This document shows, piece after piece, positions 1-8,949 of a DNA stretch of 64,000 nucleotides. Position numbers and translations under genes: made by a program. The notes under the pieces were generated by a model. The model did not search any database. It saw nothing but the letters and a program-made list of their open reading frames with translations, and was not told the DNA's origin. The first letter of the stretch is position 1. Every line of letters begins with the position of its first letter. Source of the stretch: Glycomyces harbinensis (GTDB taxonomy: Bacteria; Actinomycetota; Actinomycetes; Mycobacteriales; Micromonosporaceae); NCBI RefSeq assembly GCF_900101745.1, contig NZ_FNAD01000012.1:1-64000 (forward strand), in the 5' to 3' direction.

Positions 1-1
1 C

Positions 2-25
2 GCCCCCGCCCCCGCCCCCGCCCCC
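2..25 (+). repeat. GCCCCC hexanucleotide tandem repeat (left window edge)
   Basis: Four perfect copies of GCCCCC, possibly continuing left of the window. They are in frame with the oxidoreductase gene and encode alternating Ala-Pro. The array is prone to slippage, but because the unit is six bases a change in copy number would not shift the frame. Confidence 0.8.
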
Positions 26-1078
26 GCGGCCGGCGGCATCCCGGGTGACACCGACCGATCCGGTGAAGGCACCACCGGCTTCGCCGCCACCCTGAGCGGC
101 GACAAGCGCCCCGGCGAAGCCACTGCGGCCGCGCTGAACGGCGCCGACGTCCCCATCGGCGACACCTCGAGTGACCACCGACGTCCCGACGAGGCAACTG
201 CTGCCGCTGAGGCCGGCATCGATCCCCACAGCCATCACCAGCCTTCCGGCGAGTCCGCGGTGACCCGCCCGTCCTCCTCTCACCCCTCACCCGCCCATGC
301 GCCTTCAGCTCATGCGGCCCCCGCCGACGCGCCCGGACCGAAGCCGCATCCCGCCGGCGCTCAGTTCGTGACCGTCGAGGACTCGATGGGCATCGTCCAC
401 GCCTCCCGGGGCCGCGTCGCGCCGCTGAGCCCCGACATGCGCTCCGAGGTCGCCATCGTGACCGGCCTCGCCCGGACCGTGTTCGGCCCCGGCGACACCG
501 TTCCGTGGGAAGCCTTCGCCGCCGATTACGACCTCATCCGCGACCGCATCGAACGGGTCGTGCCCGGCTTCGAGGACTACAACGCCCGCGCCCGCGTGCC
601 CGGCGGCTTCGCGCTGCCGCACGCGCCCCGCGACGCCCGCGTCTTCCCCACGGCCACCGGCAAGGCCAACTTCACCGTCAACCCGGTGACCTCACCCGAG
701 GCCGGGCCCGGCCGCCTGCTGCTCCAGACCCTGCGCAGCCACGACCAGTTCAACACCACCATCTACGGGCTCAACGACCGCTACCGCGGCATTCACGACG
801 GCCGCCGCGTCGTGCTCGTCAACCCCGAAGACGCCCGCGAACTCGGCCTCGTCGACGGCGCCTACTGCGACCTCGTCAGCGAATGGTCCGACGGCGACCG
901 CCGTGCCACGCACTTCAAGATCGTCCACTACCCGACGGCCCGCGGCTGCGCGGCCGCCTATTACCCCGAGACGAACATCCTCGTTCCGCTCGACTCCGTG
1001 GCCGAAATCAGCAACACCCCCACTTCCAAATCGATCGTGATCCGCTTCGAACCCGACAGCGCCCCGGCCGCCACCTGA
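2..1078 (+). CDS. FdhF/YdeP family molybdopterin oxidoreductase, C-terminal part (5' end outside window)
   Basis: C-terminal 358 residues of a formate-dehydrogenase-like molybdopterin oxidoreductase (FdhF/YdeP family). The frame is open to the left edge, so the catalytic N-terminus is not visible. From about residue 121 of the fragment it is family-like: QFVTVEDSMGIVHASRG, then RSHDQFNTTIYGLNDRYRG in the C-terminal cofactor-binding barrel, ending at a TGA. The preceding ~118 residues are Ala/Pro/Gly/His-rich and unlike the family, where a short linker is expected, so they look like a low-complexity insertion. An internal GTG at 260 could serve as a start, but the open upstream frame and the known size of the family (over 700 residues) make a partial gene far more likely. 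fdhD follows 126 bases downstream, which supports a molybdenum- or tungsten-dependent enzyme. Confidence 0.85.
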   Translation, partial: APAPAPAPAAGGIPGDTDRSGEGTTGFAATLSGDKRPGEATAAALNGADVPIGDTSSDHRRPDEATAAAEAGIDPHSHHQPSGESAVTRPSSSHPSPAHAPSAHAAPADAPGPKPHPAGAQFVTVEDSMGIVHASRGRVAPLSPDMRSEVAIVTGLARTVFGPGDTVPWEAFAADYDLIRDRIERVVPGFEDYNARARVPGGFALPHAPRDARVFPTATGKANFTVNPVTSPEAGPGRLLLQTLRSHDQFNTTIYGLNDRYRGIHDGRRVVLVNPEDARELGLVDGAYCDLVSEWSDGDRRATHFKIVHYPTARGCAAAYYPETNILVPLDSVAEISNTPTSKSIVIRFEPDSAPAAT

Positions 1079-1204
1079 CCGGACTCGCATCGTGACCTCT
1101 GACAACGGCCCTTGCGATCCGGCCCCCGGCCGCGCTATCCAGGCAAGTAGAGCACCACGAACCTGAAGCCACGCTTAAGCCACCTGAAGGGAACCTGAAG
1201 CGCT

Positions 1205-2026
1205 ATGGGCCGCGTCACCGTCCGCCGCAAGACCACCCGCCTCAACGGCGAGCACCGCACCGAGCGCATCGACACCCTCGCCGTCGAGGAACCCCTCGAG
1301 CTGCGCGTCGGCGGCGAATCCCTCCAGGTCACCATGCGCACCCCGGGCGACGACTTCGACCTCGCCACCGGTTTCCTCCTCGCCGAAGGTGTCATCACCA
1401 AGCCGGGCGACCTCCTCAACATGCGCTACTGCGCAGGCGTCGACGAGAACGGCGAGCAGACCTACAACCTCCTCGACCTCACTCTCGCCCCCGGGATCGA
1501 ACCGCCCTCGAAGGCCGCGAAGCGGAACTTCACCGTCACCTCGGCCTGCGGCGTCTGCGGCAAGGACAGCCTCGCCGACGTCCGCACCAAGGCCGCATGG
1601 AACCTCGGCGAGGACGCCACGGTCATCGGCGCCGACGTCATCTCCTCGCTCCCCGAACGGCTCCGCGAGACCCAGAAGGTCTTCGACAAGACCGGCGGCC
1701 TCCACGCCGCGGGCCTGTTCACCGCCGAAGGCGAACTCCTCGCCGCCAAGGAGGACGTGGGCCGCCACAACGCCGTCGACAAGGTCCTCGGCTGGGCCCT
1801 GCGCGAAAACCTGGTGCCGCTGCGCGGCACCGTCCTCGCCGTCTCCGGAAGGGCCTCTTTCGAACTCGTCCAGAAGGCGGTGATGGCCGGCGTCCCGGCG
1901 CTCGCCGCGGTCTCGGCCCCGTCCTCGCTGGCCGCCGACCTCGCCGAAGAACAGGGCCTCACCCTCGCCGGCTTCGTCAGAGGCGACACGATGAACCTCT
2001 ACACCCACCCCGACAGAATCGCCTGA
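1205..2026 (+). CDS. fdhD: Formate dehydrogenase accessory sulfurtransferase FdhD
   Basis: 273 residues, normal length for FdhD. In the E. coli homologue the protein passes sulfur from a cysteine desulfurase to the bis-MGD cofactor of formate dehydrogenase. The diagnostic CGxCG motif is present (CGVCGK, Cys115 and Cys118). The family features DDFDLATGFLLAEGVI near residue 45 and EDVGRHNAVDKVLG near residue 182 are also clear. It follows the partial molybdopterin oxidoreductase on the same strand, its presumed client. The ATG at 1205 is chosen because the protein begins just before the conserved N-terminal region. The 126-base gap upstream carries three copies of CCTGAAG of unknown meaning. 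Confidence 0.95.
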   Translation: MGRVTVRRKTTRLNGEHRTERIDTLAVEEPLELRVGGESLQVTMRTPGDDFDLATGFLLAEGVITKPGDLLNMRYCAGVDENGEQTYNLLDLTLAPGIEPPSKAAKRNFTVTSACGVCGKDSLADVRTKAAWNLGEDATVIGADVISSLPERLRETQKVFDKTGGLHAAGLFTAEGELLAAKEDVGRHNAVDKVLGWALRENLVPLRGTVLAVSGRASFELVQKAVMAGVPALAAVSAPSSLAADLAEEQGLTLAGFVRGDTMNLYTHPDRIA

Positions 2027-2174
2027 CCCCATCGCGCCTCGCGGCGTGTCTCCAGTCCTGAACCGTGAGGCCCGGTCCAGCGAGCGCCGACGGCTCGCGG
2101 GGCCGGGCCGAACGACCGGTGCGGTCATCGAGCCGGTGCAGGCCGGGAGCGCCCACCCGGCCGAGGTCTCGGAT

Positions 2175-2756
2175 CTACCAGCGCCACCGCAGAAAACGGC
2201 GCTCGCGGCGAACCTTGATCGCGGAGAAGACCGTGCTTCCGGTCAGGCGAATGGTCGGCCCGTCCCCCTGAGCCACGCACTCGTTCTTCAGCCTCCCGCC
2301 CTGGAAGTCGATGCCGTCGTCGATCGCGGACGCGTCTTTCGGAAGGATGATCGTGAGCCCCGCGTGCGTCAAATGGGCCTCGATCGCCACCTCAGGGCTG
2401 GTGAAGACGGCATGGCGGAAGTCGAGCACGATGCGCGAGTGCATGGGCCTGACCGTGATGCGGGCCGGGACGTTCCAGGCGCCCTCTCGGGTGACCTTGG
2501 CGTGCTTGGGAGACAGGTGCAGATCCGGAACCGGGCCGTTCGCCCTGGACCGCTTCGCCACCGTGCCGGCGTTCTCGGGGAGGTCGGTGAGCAGCCGCTC
2601 GACTTCGGCGTAGGTCTTGGCCTCGTAGACCCGCTGTGAGCGCTCGGCGAACTCGTCGAGATCGAGGCGCCCCTCCTCGGTGGCGGCCTGGAGACGCTGC
2701 AGGACGGCGTCACGTTCGGCATTGGAGATGCGGACGTTCGGATCGGGCGTGGACAT
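2175..2756 (-). CDS. DUF1707 / LiaF-like domain protein
   Basis: 193 residues with no signal peptide or obvious membrane helix. Residues 8-60 form a DUF1707 domain (RISNAERDAVLQRL, then LDEFAERSQRVYEAKT), an actinobacterial SHOCT-like module. The C-terminal half (about 95-185) resembles the beta-rich cell-wall-active-antibiotic-response (LiaF/YvqF-like) domain that often follows DUF1707. The role in this organism is unknown; family members are linked loosely to envelope stress. It stands alone, with 285 bases before the plus-strand cassette that starts at 3042. The ATG at 2756 gives the family's usual N-terminus (MSTPDPNVRIS). Confidence 0.8.
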   Translation of the reverse strand: MSTPDPNVRISNAERDAVLQRLQAATEEGRLDLDEFAERSQRVYEAKTYAEVERLLTDLPENAGTVAKRSRANGPVPDLHLSPKHAKVTREGAWNVPARITVRPMHSRIVLDFRHAVFTSPEVAIEAHLTHAGLTIILPKDASAIDDGIDFQGGRLKNECVAQGDGPTIRLTGSTVFSAIKVRRERRFLRWRW

Positions 2757-3041
2757 CGCGGTGCGCCTTCGGATCGGTCGGCGCCGAGCCTGTTCAGCGC
2801 CGCGCCCCAGTTGTTTTCAAGTCGAAGATACCGGTTCCCGGTCCGGGACCACGGCGCGCACCGGGCAGGCCGCATACTCACCCGAACGAGTGAACTTCGC
2901 GAACCACCCGAACAGCGTGTCACAAGAGGACACTCGTGTCGTAGACGCAGAGCGCACAGGGGACAGACAGCGCGCGATCCACGTTGTATGGTGCCGGAAT
3001 CCGATCCTTCCCCTGATCGCCGCGATGAAACGGAACTCCCC

Positions 3042-3665
3042 ATGGCCGACGCCGAGTTCGCCGTCCCCCCGTTCAACCTCCTTCTGGCCCTGGTGCACCT
3101 GCGCGGCAGCGGCACCACGGCAGACTTCAAGGCCGCCTTCGACATCAAGGACGTCAGGCCCGAAGCGAAGAAGCCGCTCCTCGAGCGTGAGCTGATCTCC
3201 GTCGACACCGCCGTCCGACCGTACGTGTACGAACTCACCGACGCCGGATGGTTGACGGCGAGGAAGCTCCTGTCCGCTCCGTCCCCGGCCAAGGTCAGCA
3301 ACCAGACCGCGCGAATCCTGTGGGCGATCATCGGCGACTTCTCCGCCCACATGTCCCGCACCGGCACCGAGCTGGCGGACCTCTACCCTCCACGTCCCGA
3401 ACCCTCGGCGGCCGACCAGATCCTTCTGACCTACCGGGAGCTGGCCGGCGACCCCGCCGACTGGGTGAAGCTGCGGACCTTGCGGGACCGGCTCGACGAG
3501 ACGGACCGGGCCACCGTTGACAAGGCGCTCACCGACCTCCATGCCGATCGCACGATCCAGCTCATCCCGGAGTCGAACCAGAAGACCCTCACCGATGCCG
3601 ACCGGGACGCGGCGATCTGGCTCGGCGGCGAATACCGGCACCTCATAGGGATTGAGGTGCGATGA
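3042..3665 (+). CDS. Small tandem winged-helix-like protein, first gene of candidate defence cassette
   Basis: 207 residues, not recognised as a named family. The first ~75 residues read like a winged helix (three amphipathic segments, then YVYELTDAGWLTARKLL). The last ~85 (from DQILLTYRELAG) look like a second winged helix, with DKALTDLHADRTIQL as recognition helix and wing. It may bind DNA or act as an adaptor for the ATPase. Its stop overlaps the start of the next gene by four bases (ATGA at 3662), so the genes are translationally coupled. The ATG at 3042 is preferred; an in-frame ATG at 2988 would add 18 residues but overlaps a possible -10 box (TATGGT, 2987-2992). Small winged-helix partners are common beside HerA-like ATPases in defence loci, which is the basis of the role suggested here. 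Confidence 0.7.
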   Translation: MADAEFAVPPFNLLLALVHLRGSGTTADFKAAFDIKDVRPEAKKPLLERELISVDTAVRPYVYELTDAGWLTARKLLSAPSPAKVSNQTARILWAIIGDFSAHMSRTGTELADLYPPRPEPSAADQILLTYRELAGDPADWVKLRTLRDRLDETDRATVDKALTDLHADRTIQLIPESNQKTLTDADRDAAIWLGGEYRHLIGIEVR

Positions 3666-6600
3666 ACGGCGCACTCGAAGCACTGCGGAGAGCTCCGAGC
3701 GATTTCGCCGTCACCCCCGACGACATCTGGGACGAGCACGCCCGCCCGCACGTCCCCGGCATCAACGAGCCGGCGCTGCGAGCCATCGAAGCGCAGATCG
3801 GCATGGCAGAGCGCAGTACCCGATCCAGTGTCTACGGACTCCCGATCATCGGCGAGGGTGGACGTGGGAAGAGCCATCTGCTCTGTCAGACGCGCATCCG
3901 CATCCAAGAACGCGGCGGGTTCTTCGTCCGTCTCAACATCCTCCACCTCGACCACTTCTGGTCGAACCTCGTCGGCAGTTACCTTTACGCACTTGACATG
4001 CCGCACCGGCTCGCCCAGACGGGGCTGGCGCACTTGCTCGAAACACTCGCCGAACGGGCCGACGTTCCCTCCGGGGCGAGGAAACGCATCATCGACGAGC
4101 GCCAACCCGACCCCGAATCCGCGGCGCAGTTCATCGAAGCGGTCCGCGGGCTCGATCCCACGCTGGGCGGCACCCGCAACACGCTCCGCGCGCTGATGCT
4201 CCTGCATTCTCGGAACGAGTACATGGCGGCTGCCGGAGACGTCTACCTCAACGGCGGCGAGATCGACCCCGAGGCGGCGCCCGGCTTCCCCCGCCCTGCC
4301 CCCGCACCTCCCAAGGAGATCGTCCGTGACCTCTCACAGCTCATGTCTCTGTGCGGGGCTACGGCGGTTGCCGTCGACCAGGTCGACGACATTGTCCGCG
4401 CCTCAAGCGCGGACACGACTGAGAAGCGCCGCCAGAGCGCAGGGCAACTCCTCGACCTGCTGGGCGTGAACCTCGTCGATGTCCGCGACGCCACCAGGCG
4501 TACGACCGTGCTCATCGCCTGTGTCCGGAACACTTGGAAGGAGTTCACCGACTACACCGCGAACACCATCGCGCAGCGGTTCGAACCGCCGGTCTACCTC
4601 GACGATTCGCTCCCGAACAAGGACGTCGCAGCGGCACTCCTCGCTGCCGTCCTCGCACCCGTGTACCGCGAGAACGGGTACGAACCCAGATACCCGAGCT
4701 ACCCGTTCCCTCCAGAGAGCCTGTCGGACGCCGTCAACTTCAGCCCGAGGCAACTCCTGCGCGCCGCTGGAGAGCACTTGCGCTCCTGCATGGCGGCGGG
4801 CGTCATTACCGAGGCAGTGCAGCTGCAATCGACCTCGCTGCCGCACCCAGCGCCGGATCCGGAGCCCGCCCGAGCCGTGGACGGGCTCGACGACCTGTTC
4901 GACCGATATCGCTCCGAAGCGCTCGTCAATGACGAGCCGAACTCGGACACGGAGTATCTTCAGCTGCGGCCCCATCTCGGCTCGGGGTTGCAGGCCTACC
5001 GGATGGAGAACGGTCGCAGCATCGAGTCCTTCAAAGTCACCTTGTCGGCCGGCCAGAACCAGGGATTCCACGTCGAAGTCCGCGACCGCGGTGGCGAACG
5101 CACGCAGCGCTGGGTGTTCAAGGCGATCGCGACGACCAACGGCAAGGCCGTCCTCAACCGCGTGCGGGCGCTCCACAGCTGGGCCAAGCTCGGCGTGGAG
5201 AACCCCGTCGAGGACGACCACGCGGTGCTCTGGGTGGCAGCCCCGAGGACACGCTGGCGCAAGTGGACGCCCGGCGCCCTGGTCTGGGAATGGGCCGACA
5301 AGTTCCACCGTGACGGACTCGAAGTCATGGCGTCGGAACAGGACCTGAGAACCTTCAGCGCCCTGCACCGCATGGAATCCGAGCGTGTTCCCGGATACGA
5401 GCTCTGGCTTCGGCTGAGGCGGCCGGCCTCGCGTACCTACCTTCTCCAGGCGGTCTTCGGCTCACCGCCGGACGGATCGACGGACGCCGGAAATCCCGAC
5501 TCTCCGGTGTCCCCTGATGATCGCAAGTCCGAGCTGCAAGGTCGGACGCCGGTCGTAGCGGAGGGCAGGACCATGGTGGACGGGCCGGGCGGCGAGCGCA
5601 CGTTCCTCACGATCCCCTTGGGTCGCGGTGCCACCGCACACGCGACCGCAAAGGGCGGCAGTGTTCTCGTCGGCGCACTGGGCGACGGCGCGAGCAGCAG
5701 CGTCGGAGCCCTCGGGGAATCGGCGATCGGCCGGGTCGCCATGGACGCCGTAGACGACCCCGGCACCGAGCCTGCGAACTCGACGCTGCCGGTTGGGCGA
5801 CGTTCCTCGGGCGCACTGGTCCACCTCGACCTCGCCCTGATGGCAAGACACACCGGGTGCTTCGCGGGATCGGGCTCAGGGAAGACCGTCCTGTTGCGAC
5901 GCATCATCGAGTCGGCGGCGCTGCAAGGCGTGTCCTCGATCGTGCTCGACCCCAACAACGACCTGTCCCGGCTTGGGAACCCATGGCCCCAGCCGCCCGG
6001 CTCGTGGATGGACGGGGACACCGAGGCGGCGGCGGCATACCGCGACGATGTCGAGGTGATCGTCTGGACTCCGGGCCGCAGCAGCGGACGGCCGCTCAGC
6101 TTTCGGCCGCTGCCGGATTTCGCCGCGGTCGCGGGAGACCCCGACGAGTTCGACACCGCGGTCGACACCGCAGTGGCCTCCCTGGTACCGCGTGCACGGA
6201 TCGGCAAAGCCACCCCCAAGGACGATCACTCGCGGGCCGTCCTCCGCGAAGCGCTGGCGACCTACGCCCGCGACGGCAGCTCGGACTTCACCGGCTTCCT
6301 GGATTTCTTGGAGGAACTGCCCGACACGGCCAGCTCAATCCCGAAGGGCGCCGACATCGCCGTGCAGATCGCATCGACGCTCCGCGCCGCCATGATCAAC
6401 GACCGCATCTTCGCCGGAGCCGGAAAGCCCCTCGACCCGGGCGTGCTCCTGACCCCGAAACCCGGGAAGCGGGCACGCGTCTCAGTCGTCAACTTTCTCG
6501 GATTGCCGACCGAGGAGCAGCGTCAGGGCTTCGTCAACCAGCTCGAGCTGGCGCTGTTCTCGTGGGCCAAGCGCAATCCAGCGAACGGCAAGCCGCTTTC

Positions 6601-7021
6601 GGGGCTGTTCGTGCTCGACGAGGCGCAGACGCTGGCGCCCTCAACCGGATCGACCGTCTGCCTCGACTCCACCCTCGCGCTGGCCTCGCAGGCCCGTAAG
6701 TACGGACTCGGCATGCTGTTCGCGACCCAGTCGCCCAAGGGCATCCACAACCGCATCGTCGGCAACTGCGGCACCCATTGGTACGGCCGCATCAACGCGC
6801 CCTCGCAGATCGCCGCCGCCACTGAAGTGGCACAGAACAAGGGAGGATCGCCAGTGGATCTCGCGCACCTGTCCTCCGGAGAGTTCTACCTCGCCGCCGA
6901 AGGCCGTGCGACTGAGCGAGTCGACGTCCCGATGTGCCTCACCCACCACCCGCCCACCGCGCCCACCGCCGAGGAGATCCTGGCCTCAGTGCGTCGATCA
7001 GGGGAGGACCCGGACGCATGA
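3662..7021 (+). CDS. Double ATPase: N-terminal AAA-like domain fused to C-terminal HerA/FtsK-like translocase
   Basis: 1119 residues with two complete P-loop modules. Module 1 has Walker A GEGGRGKS at residues 64-71 and a Walker B-like AVAVDQVDD with Asp239, resembling the STAND/BrxC-type ATPases of defence systems. Module 2 has Walker A GSGSGKT at 736-742, Walker B LFVLDEAQ with Asp986/Glu987, and FATQSPKGI downstream, as in HerA/VirB4-type translocases. Between them (about 400-700) is a variable region with a beta-rich HerA-barrel-like stretch. It overlaps its neighbours by four bases on both sides (ATGA at 3662 and 7018), so the three proteins are probably made together. The likely job is ATP-driven sensing or pumping of DNA for the AIPR partner. 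The family assignments are firm for the ATPase motifs; the system-level role is inference. Confidence 0.8.
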   Translation: MNGALEALRRAPSDFAVTPDDIWDEHARPHVPGINEPALRAIEAQIGMAERSTRSSVYGLPIIGEGGRGKSHLLCQTRIRIQERGGFFVRLNILHLDHFWSNLVGSYLYALDMPHRLAQTGLAHLLETLAERADVPSGARKRIIDERQPDPESAAQFIEAVRGLDPTLGGTRNTLRALMLLHSRNEYMAAAGDVYLNGGEIDPEAAPGFPRPAPAPPKEIVRDLSQLMSLCGATAVAVDQVDDIVRASSADTTEKRRQSAGQLLDLLGVNLVDVRDATRRTTVLIACVRNTWKEFTDYTANTIAQRFEPPVYLDDSLPNKDVAAALLAAVLAPVYRENGYEPRYPSYPFPPESLSDAVNFSPRQLLRAAGEHLRSCMAAGVITEAVQLQSTSLPHPAPDPEPARAVDGLDDLFDRYRSEALVNDEPNSDTEYLQLRPHLGSGLQAYRMENGRSIESFKVTLSAGQNQGFHVEVRDRGGERTQRWVFKAIATTNGKAVLNRVRALHSWAKLGVENPVEDDHAVLWVAAPRTRWRKWTPGALVWEWADKFHRDGLEVMASEQDLRTFSALHRMESERVPGYELWLRLRRPASRTYLLQAVFGSPPDGSTDAGNPDSPVSPDDRKSELQGRTPVVAEGRTMVDGPGGERTFLTIPLGRGATAHATAKGGSVLVGALGDGASSSVGALGESAIGRVAMDAVDDPGTEPANSTLPVGRRSSGALVHLDLALMARHTGCFAGSGSGKTVLLRRIIESAALQGVSSIVLDPNNDLSRLGNPWPQPPGSWMDGDTEAAAAYRDDVEVIVWTPGRSSGRPLSFRPLPDFAAVAGDPDEFDTAVDTAVASLVPRARIGKATPKDDHSRAVLREALATYARDGSSDFTGFLDFLEELPDTASSIPKGADIAVQIASTLRAAMINDRIFAGAGKPLDPGVLLTPKPGKRARVSVVNFLGLPTEEQRQGFVNQLELALFSWAKRNPANGKPLSGLFVLDEAQTLAPSTGSTVCLDSTLALASQARKYGLGMLFATQSPKGIHNRIVGNCGTHWYGRINAPSQIAAATEVAQNKGGSPVDLAHLSSGEFYLAAEGRATERVDVPMCLTHHPPTAPTAEEILASVRRSGEDPDA

Positions 7022-8736
7022 ACGAGATCATCCGCGAGCGGCTGGCCGCCTTCCGGGCCGGTCATGAACTGCCGGAACTGGACGACGCCAAGCTCTTCGA
7101 GACCTTCGCCGCCTACTGCGTGCTCCACCAGTTCCACGAAGAGCGATTCGAGCCGGAACTCCACCGGACCGGAGGCGGCAACGACCTCGGGGTCGACGCC
7201 TGGGGGATCGTGATCAACGGCGACCTGCACCACGACCTGGCGGGCGTCAGGCAGGCCGTCGAGGCCAACCGCGAGATGAACGTCGTCGTGATCGCGTTGC
7301 AGGCCAAGACGAGCGCCTCGGCCGAAGGCAAGGTGGTCGCCGACCTCGCCGACAACCTGCGTCAGATCTGCGCCCGCTCGCCGATCTCCTACACCGCCTC
7401 TCCCGAGGTGATGGAGCTGCACGAGGCGCTCGGGCTCATCTACGACCACCAGCACCGCCTCACCGAGCACAGCCCGCGACTCGAAGTGCGATACGTCCAC
7501 TGCGGACAGGAGGCCAACGTCGACCTCCTCGAGAAGTGCCGGTCGGCCGAGTCCGCCATCGACGAGATCGGGCGCTTCCAGTCCGTCAGGTTCGCCGCCG
7601 TCGGCTGGAGGGAGCTCGACCGCCTCTACAAGCTGACCAACCGCAAGGTCAAGGCGAAGTTCGACTGGCCGAACCGATCGGCGATCCCGGCGATGGAGGG
7701 CGTCAAGGAGGCCTGGGTGGGCACCATTCCCGCCTCGGAGTTCGTCGAGCGGCTGCTGGTCGACGAGGGCGGCAGCATCCGCAAGTTCCTGTTCGAGGAC
7801 AACCTCCGCGAGTTCCTCGGCCAGTCCAACGAGGTCAACGACGGCATCGCGCAGACGCTCGCCGATCCCGTGAAGCGCAAGCGCTTCGCGGTCCTCAACA
7901 ACGGCATCACCGTGATCGCGACGAGCTTCGACACCTCCGGCAACGAATGCCACATGAGCCGCTTCCAGATCGTCAACGGCTGCCAGACAGGGCATGTGCT
8001 CTTCGAGAACCGCGACAAGCTGACCGACGACGTGCACGTGAAGCTGACCGTGATCGAGCCCGAGAGCGAGGGCATCGCCGCCGACATCACGATCGCCACC
8101 AACCGGCAGACCGAGATCGCCTCCGACGACCTGCGCGCCGACCAGAAGATCCACCGCGACATCGAGGAGTACTTCCTCATCCAGCGGCAGCCGCGGGACC
8201 TCTACTACGAGCGCCGCAGCGGCCAGTACGACGCCAGGTCGGTGACGATGACGCGCGTCATCAAGCAGAGCCAGCTGATCCAGGCCTACGCTTCGGTGTT
8301 CCGCGGCCACGTCCACGAGGCGTCCCGAACGGCGAAGCTGCGCAGCGACCCCGCGCTGCGCATCTTCCACGCCGACAGCCACCCGATCGCCTACTACACC
8401 GCGGCCGCGATCTGGTACCAGGTCGACTGGCTGCTGCGCAACAACCACCTCGATCGCAAGTGGAAGCCCGCGCGGTTCATGCTGATGGCCGCCGCGGTCC
8501 GCCGGTTCGCCAAGGGCCTCGATCTGCCGCAGAGCCCGCGCTTCGCCGAGCGGCACTGCGAGATGCTGCTGAAGCAGATCTGGAACCGAGACGAGGTCGA
8601 ACGGCTGGTCTGCCTGATGATCCCGCATCTGGAGAAGCTCCTCGAGACGGAGGCCTCCAAGCAGCGCCTGCACGACCTCGCCCGGACCAAGGGCTTCACC
8701 GAGCGCTTCCTGGAGGCGGTCGCCGAAGTGGAATGA
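7018..8736 (+). CDS. AIPR family (abortive infection phage resistance) protein
   Basis: 572 residues. The AIPR family hallmarks are clear: VLNNGITVIA at residues 292-301 and FQIVNGCQTGH at 316-326, followed by the typical TNRQTEIASDDLRA segment. The N-terminal ~160 residues contain GGGNDLGVDAW and VVIALQAKTSAS, spaced like a PD-(D/E)xK nuclease (Asp ... Gln-Ala-Lys), as described for many AIPR proteins; catalysis is inferred. It starts at 7018 inside the stop of the double-ATPase gene (ATGA) and is the probable effector of the cassette. AIPR proteins are known from abortive-infection loci and next to restriction genes. No terminator is obvious before the next gene. Confidence 0.85.
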   Translation: MNEIIRERLAAFRAGHELPELDDAKLFETFAAYCVLHQFHEERFEPELHRTGGGNDLGVDAWGIVINGDLHHDLAGVRQAVEANREMNVVVIALQAKTSASAEGKVVADLADNLRQICARSPISYTASPEVMELHEALGLIYDHQHRLTEHSPRLEVRYVHCGQEANVDLLEKCRSAESAIDEIGRFQSVRFAAVGWRELDRLYKLTNRKVKAKFDWPNRSAIPAMEGVKEAWVGTIPASEFVERLLVDEGGSIRKFLFEDNLREFLGQSNEVNDGIAQTLADPVKRKRFAVLNNGITVIATSFDTSGNECHMSRFQIVNGCQTGHVLFENRDKLTDDVHVKLTVIEPESEGIAADITIATNRQTEIASDDLRADQKIHRDIEEYFLIQRQPRDLYYERRSGQYDARSVTMTRVIKQSQLIQAYASVFRGHVHEASRTAKLRSDPALRIFHADSHPIAYYTAAAIWYQVDWLLRNNHLDRKWKPARFMLMAAAVRRFAKGLDLPQSPRFAERHCEMLLKQIWNRDEVERLVCLMIPHLEKLLETEASKQRLHDLARTKGFTERFLEAVAEVE

Positions 8737-8823
8737 CGCGGGCCGCGTTCTCCGCCACAGGTCCGAGTGGGGTGGGGTTTTCCGAAAGCTCCCGCTCTTG
8801 ATCCGCGGCTTCCGCGCGCGATC

Positions 8824-8847
8824 TAATATTTACGTCCGTAAATATTA
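8824..8847. promoter_or_regulatory. Perfect 24-bp inverted repeat, probable operator
   Basis: Arms TAATATTTACG and CGTAAATATTA separated by TC: 22 of 24 bases pair perfectly. It is strikingly AT-rich in a ~70% GC genome and lies 102 bases upstream of the secreted CBM2 protein. The shape fits a dimeric repressor site (LacI, TetR or ROK type). Which regulator binds it is unknown; I saw no second copy in this window. Confidence 0.75.
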
Positions 8848-8949
8848 AGTGCGGTTTCGACCGCAGGCCCTGGTCGGGCGATCGCGCGGGGTCTCGGTTG
8901 CGGCCGCGGGCGTGTCCTTTTCGGCGCGCCGGACCGAAGGAGCTCATCC

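Noticed and set aside
6886-8673. 595-codon open frame antisense to the AIPR gene
   Set aside because: Low-complexity Val/Leu/Asp-rich shadow without a ribosome site.
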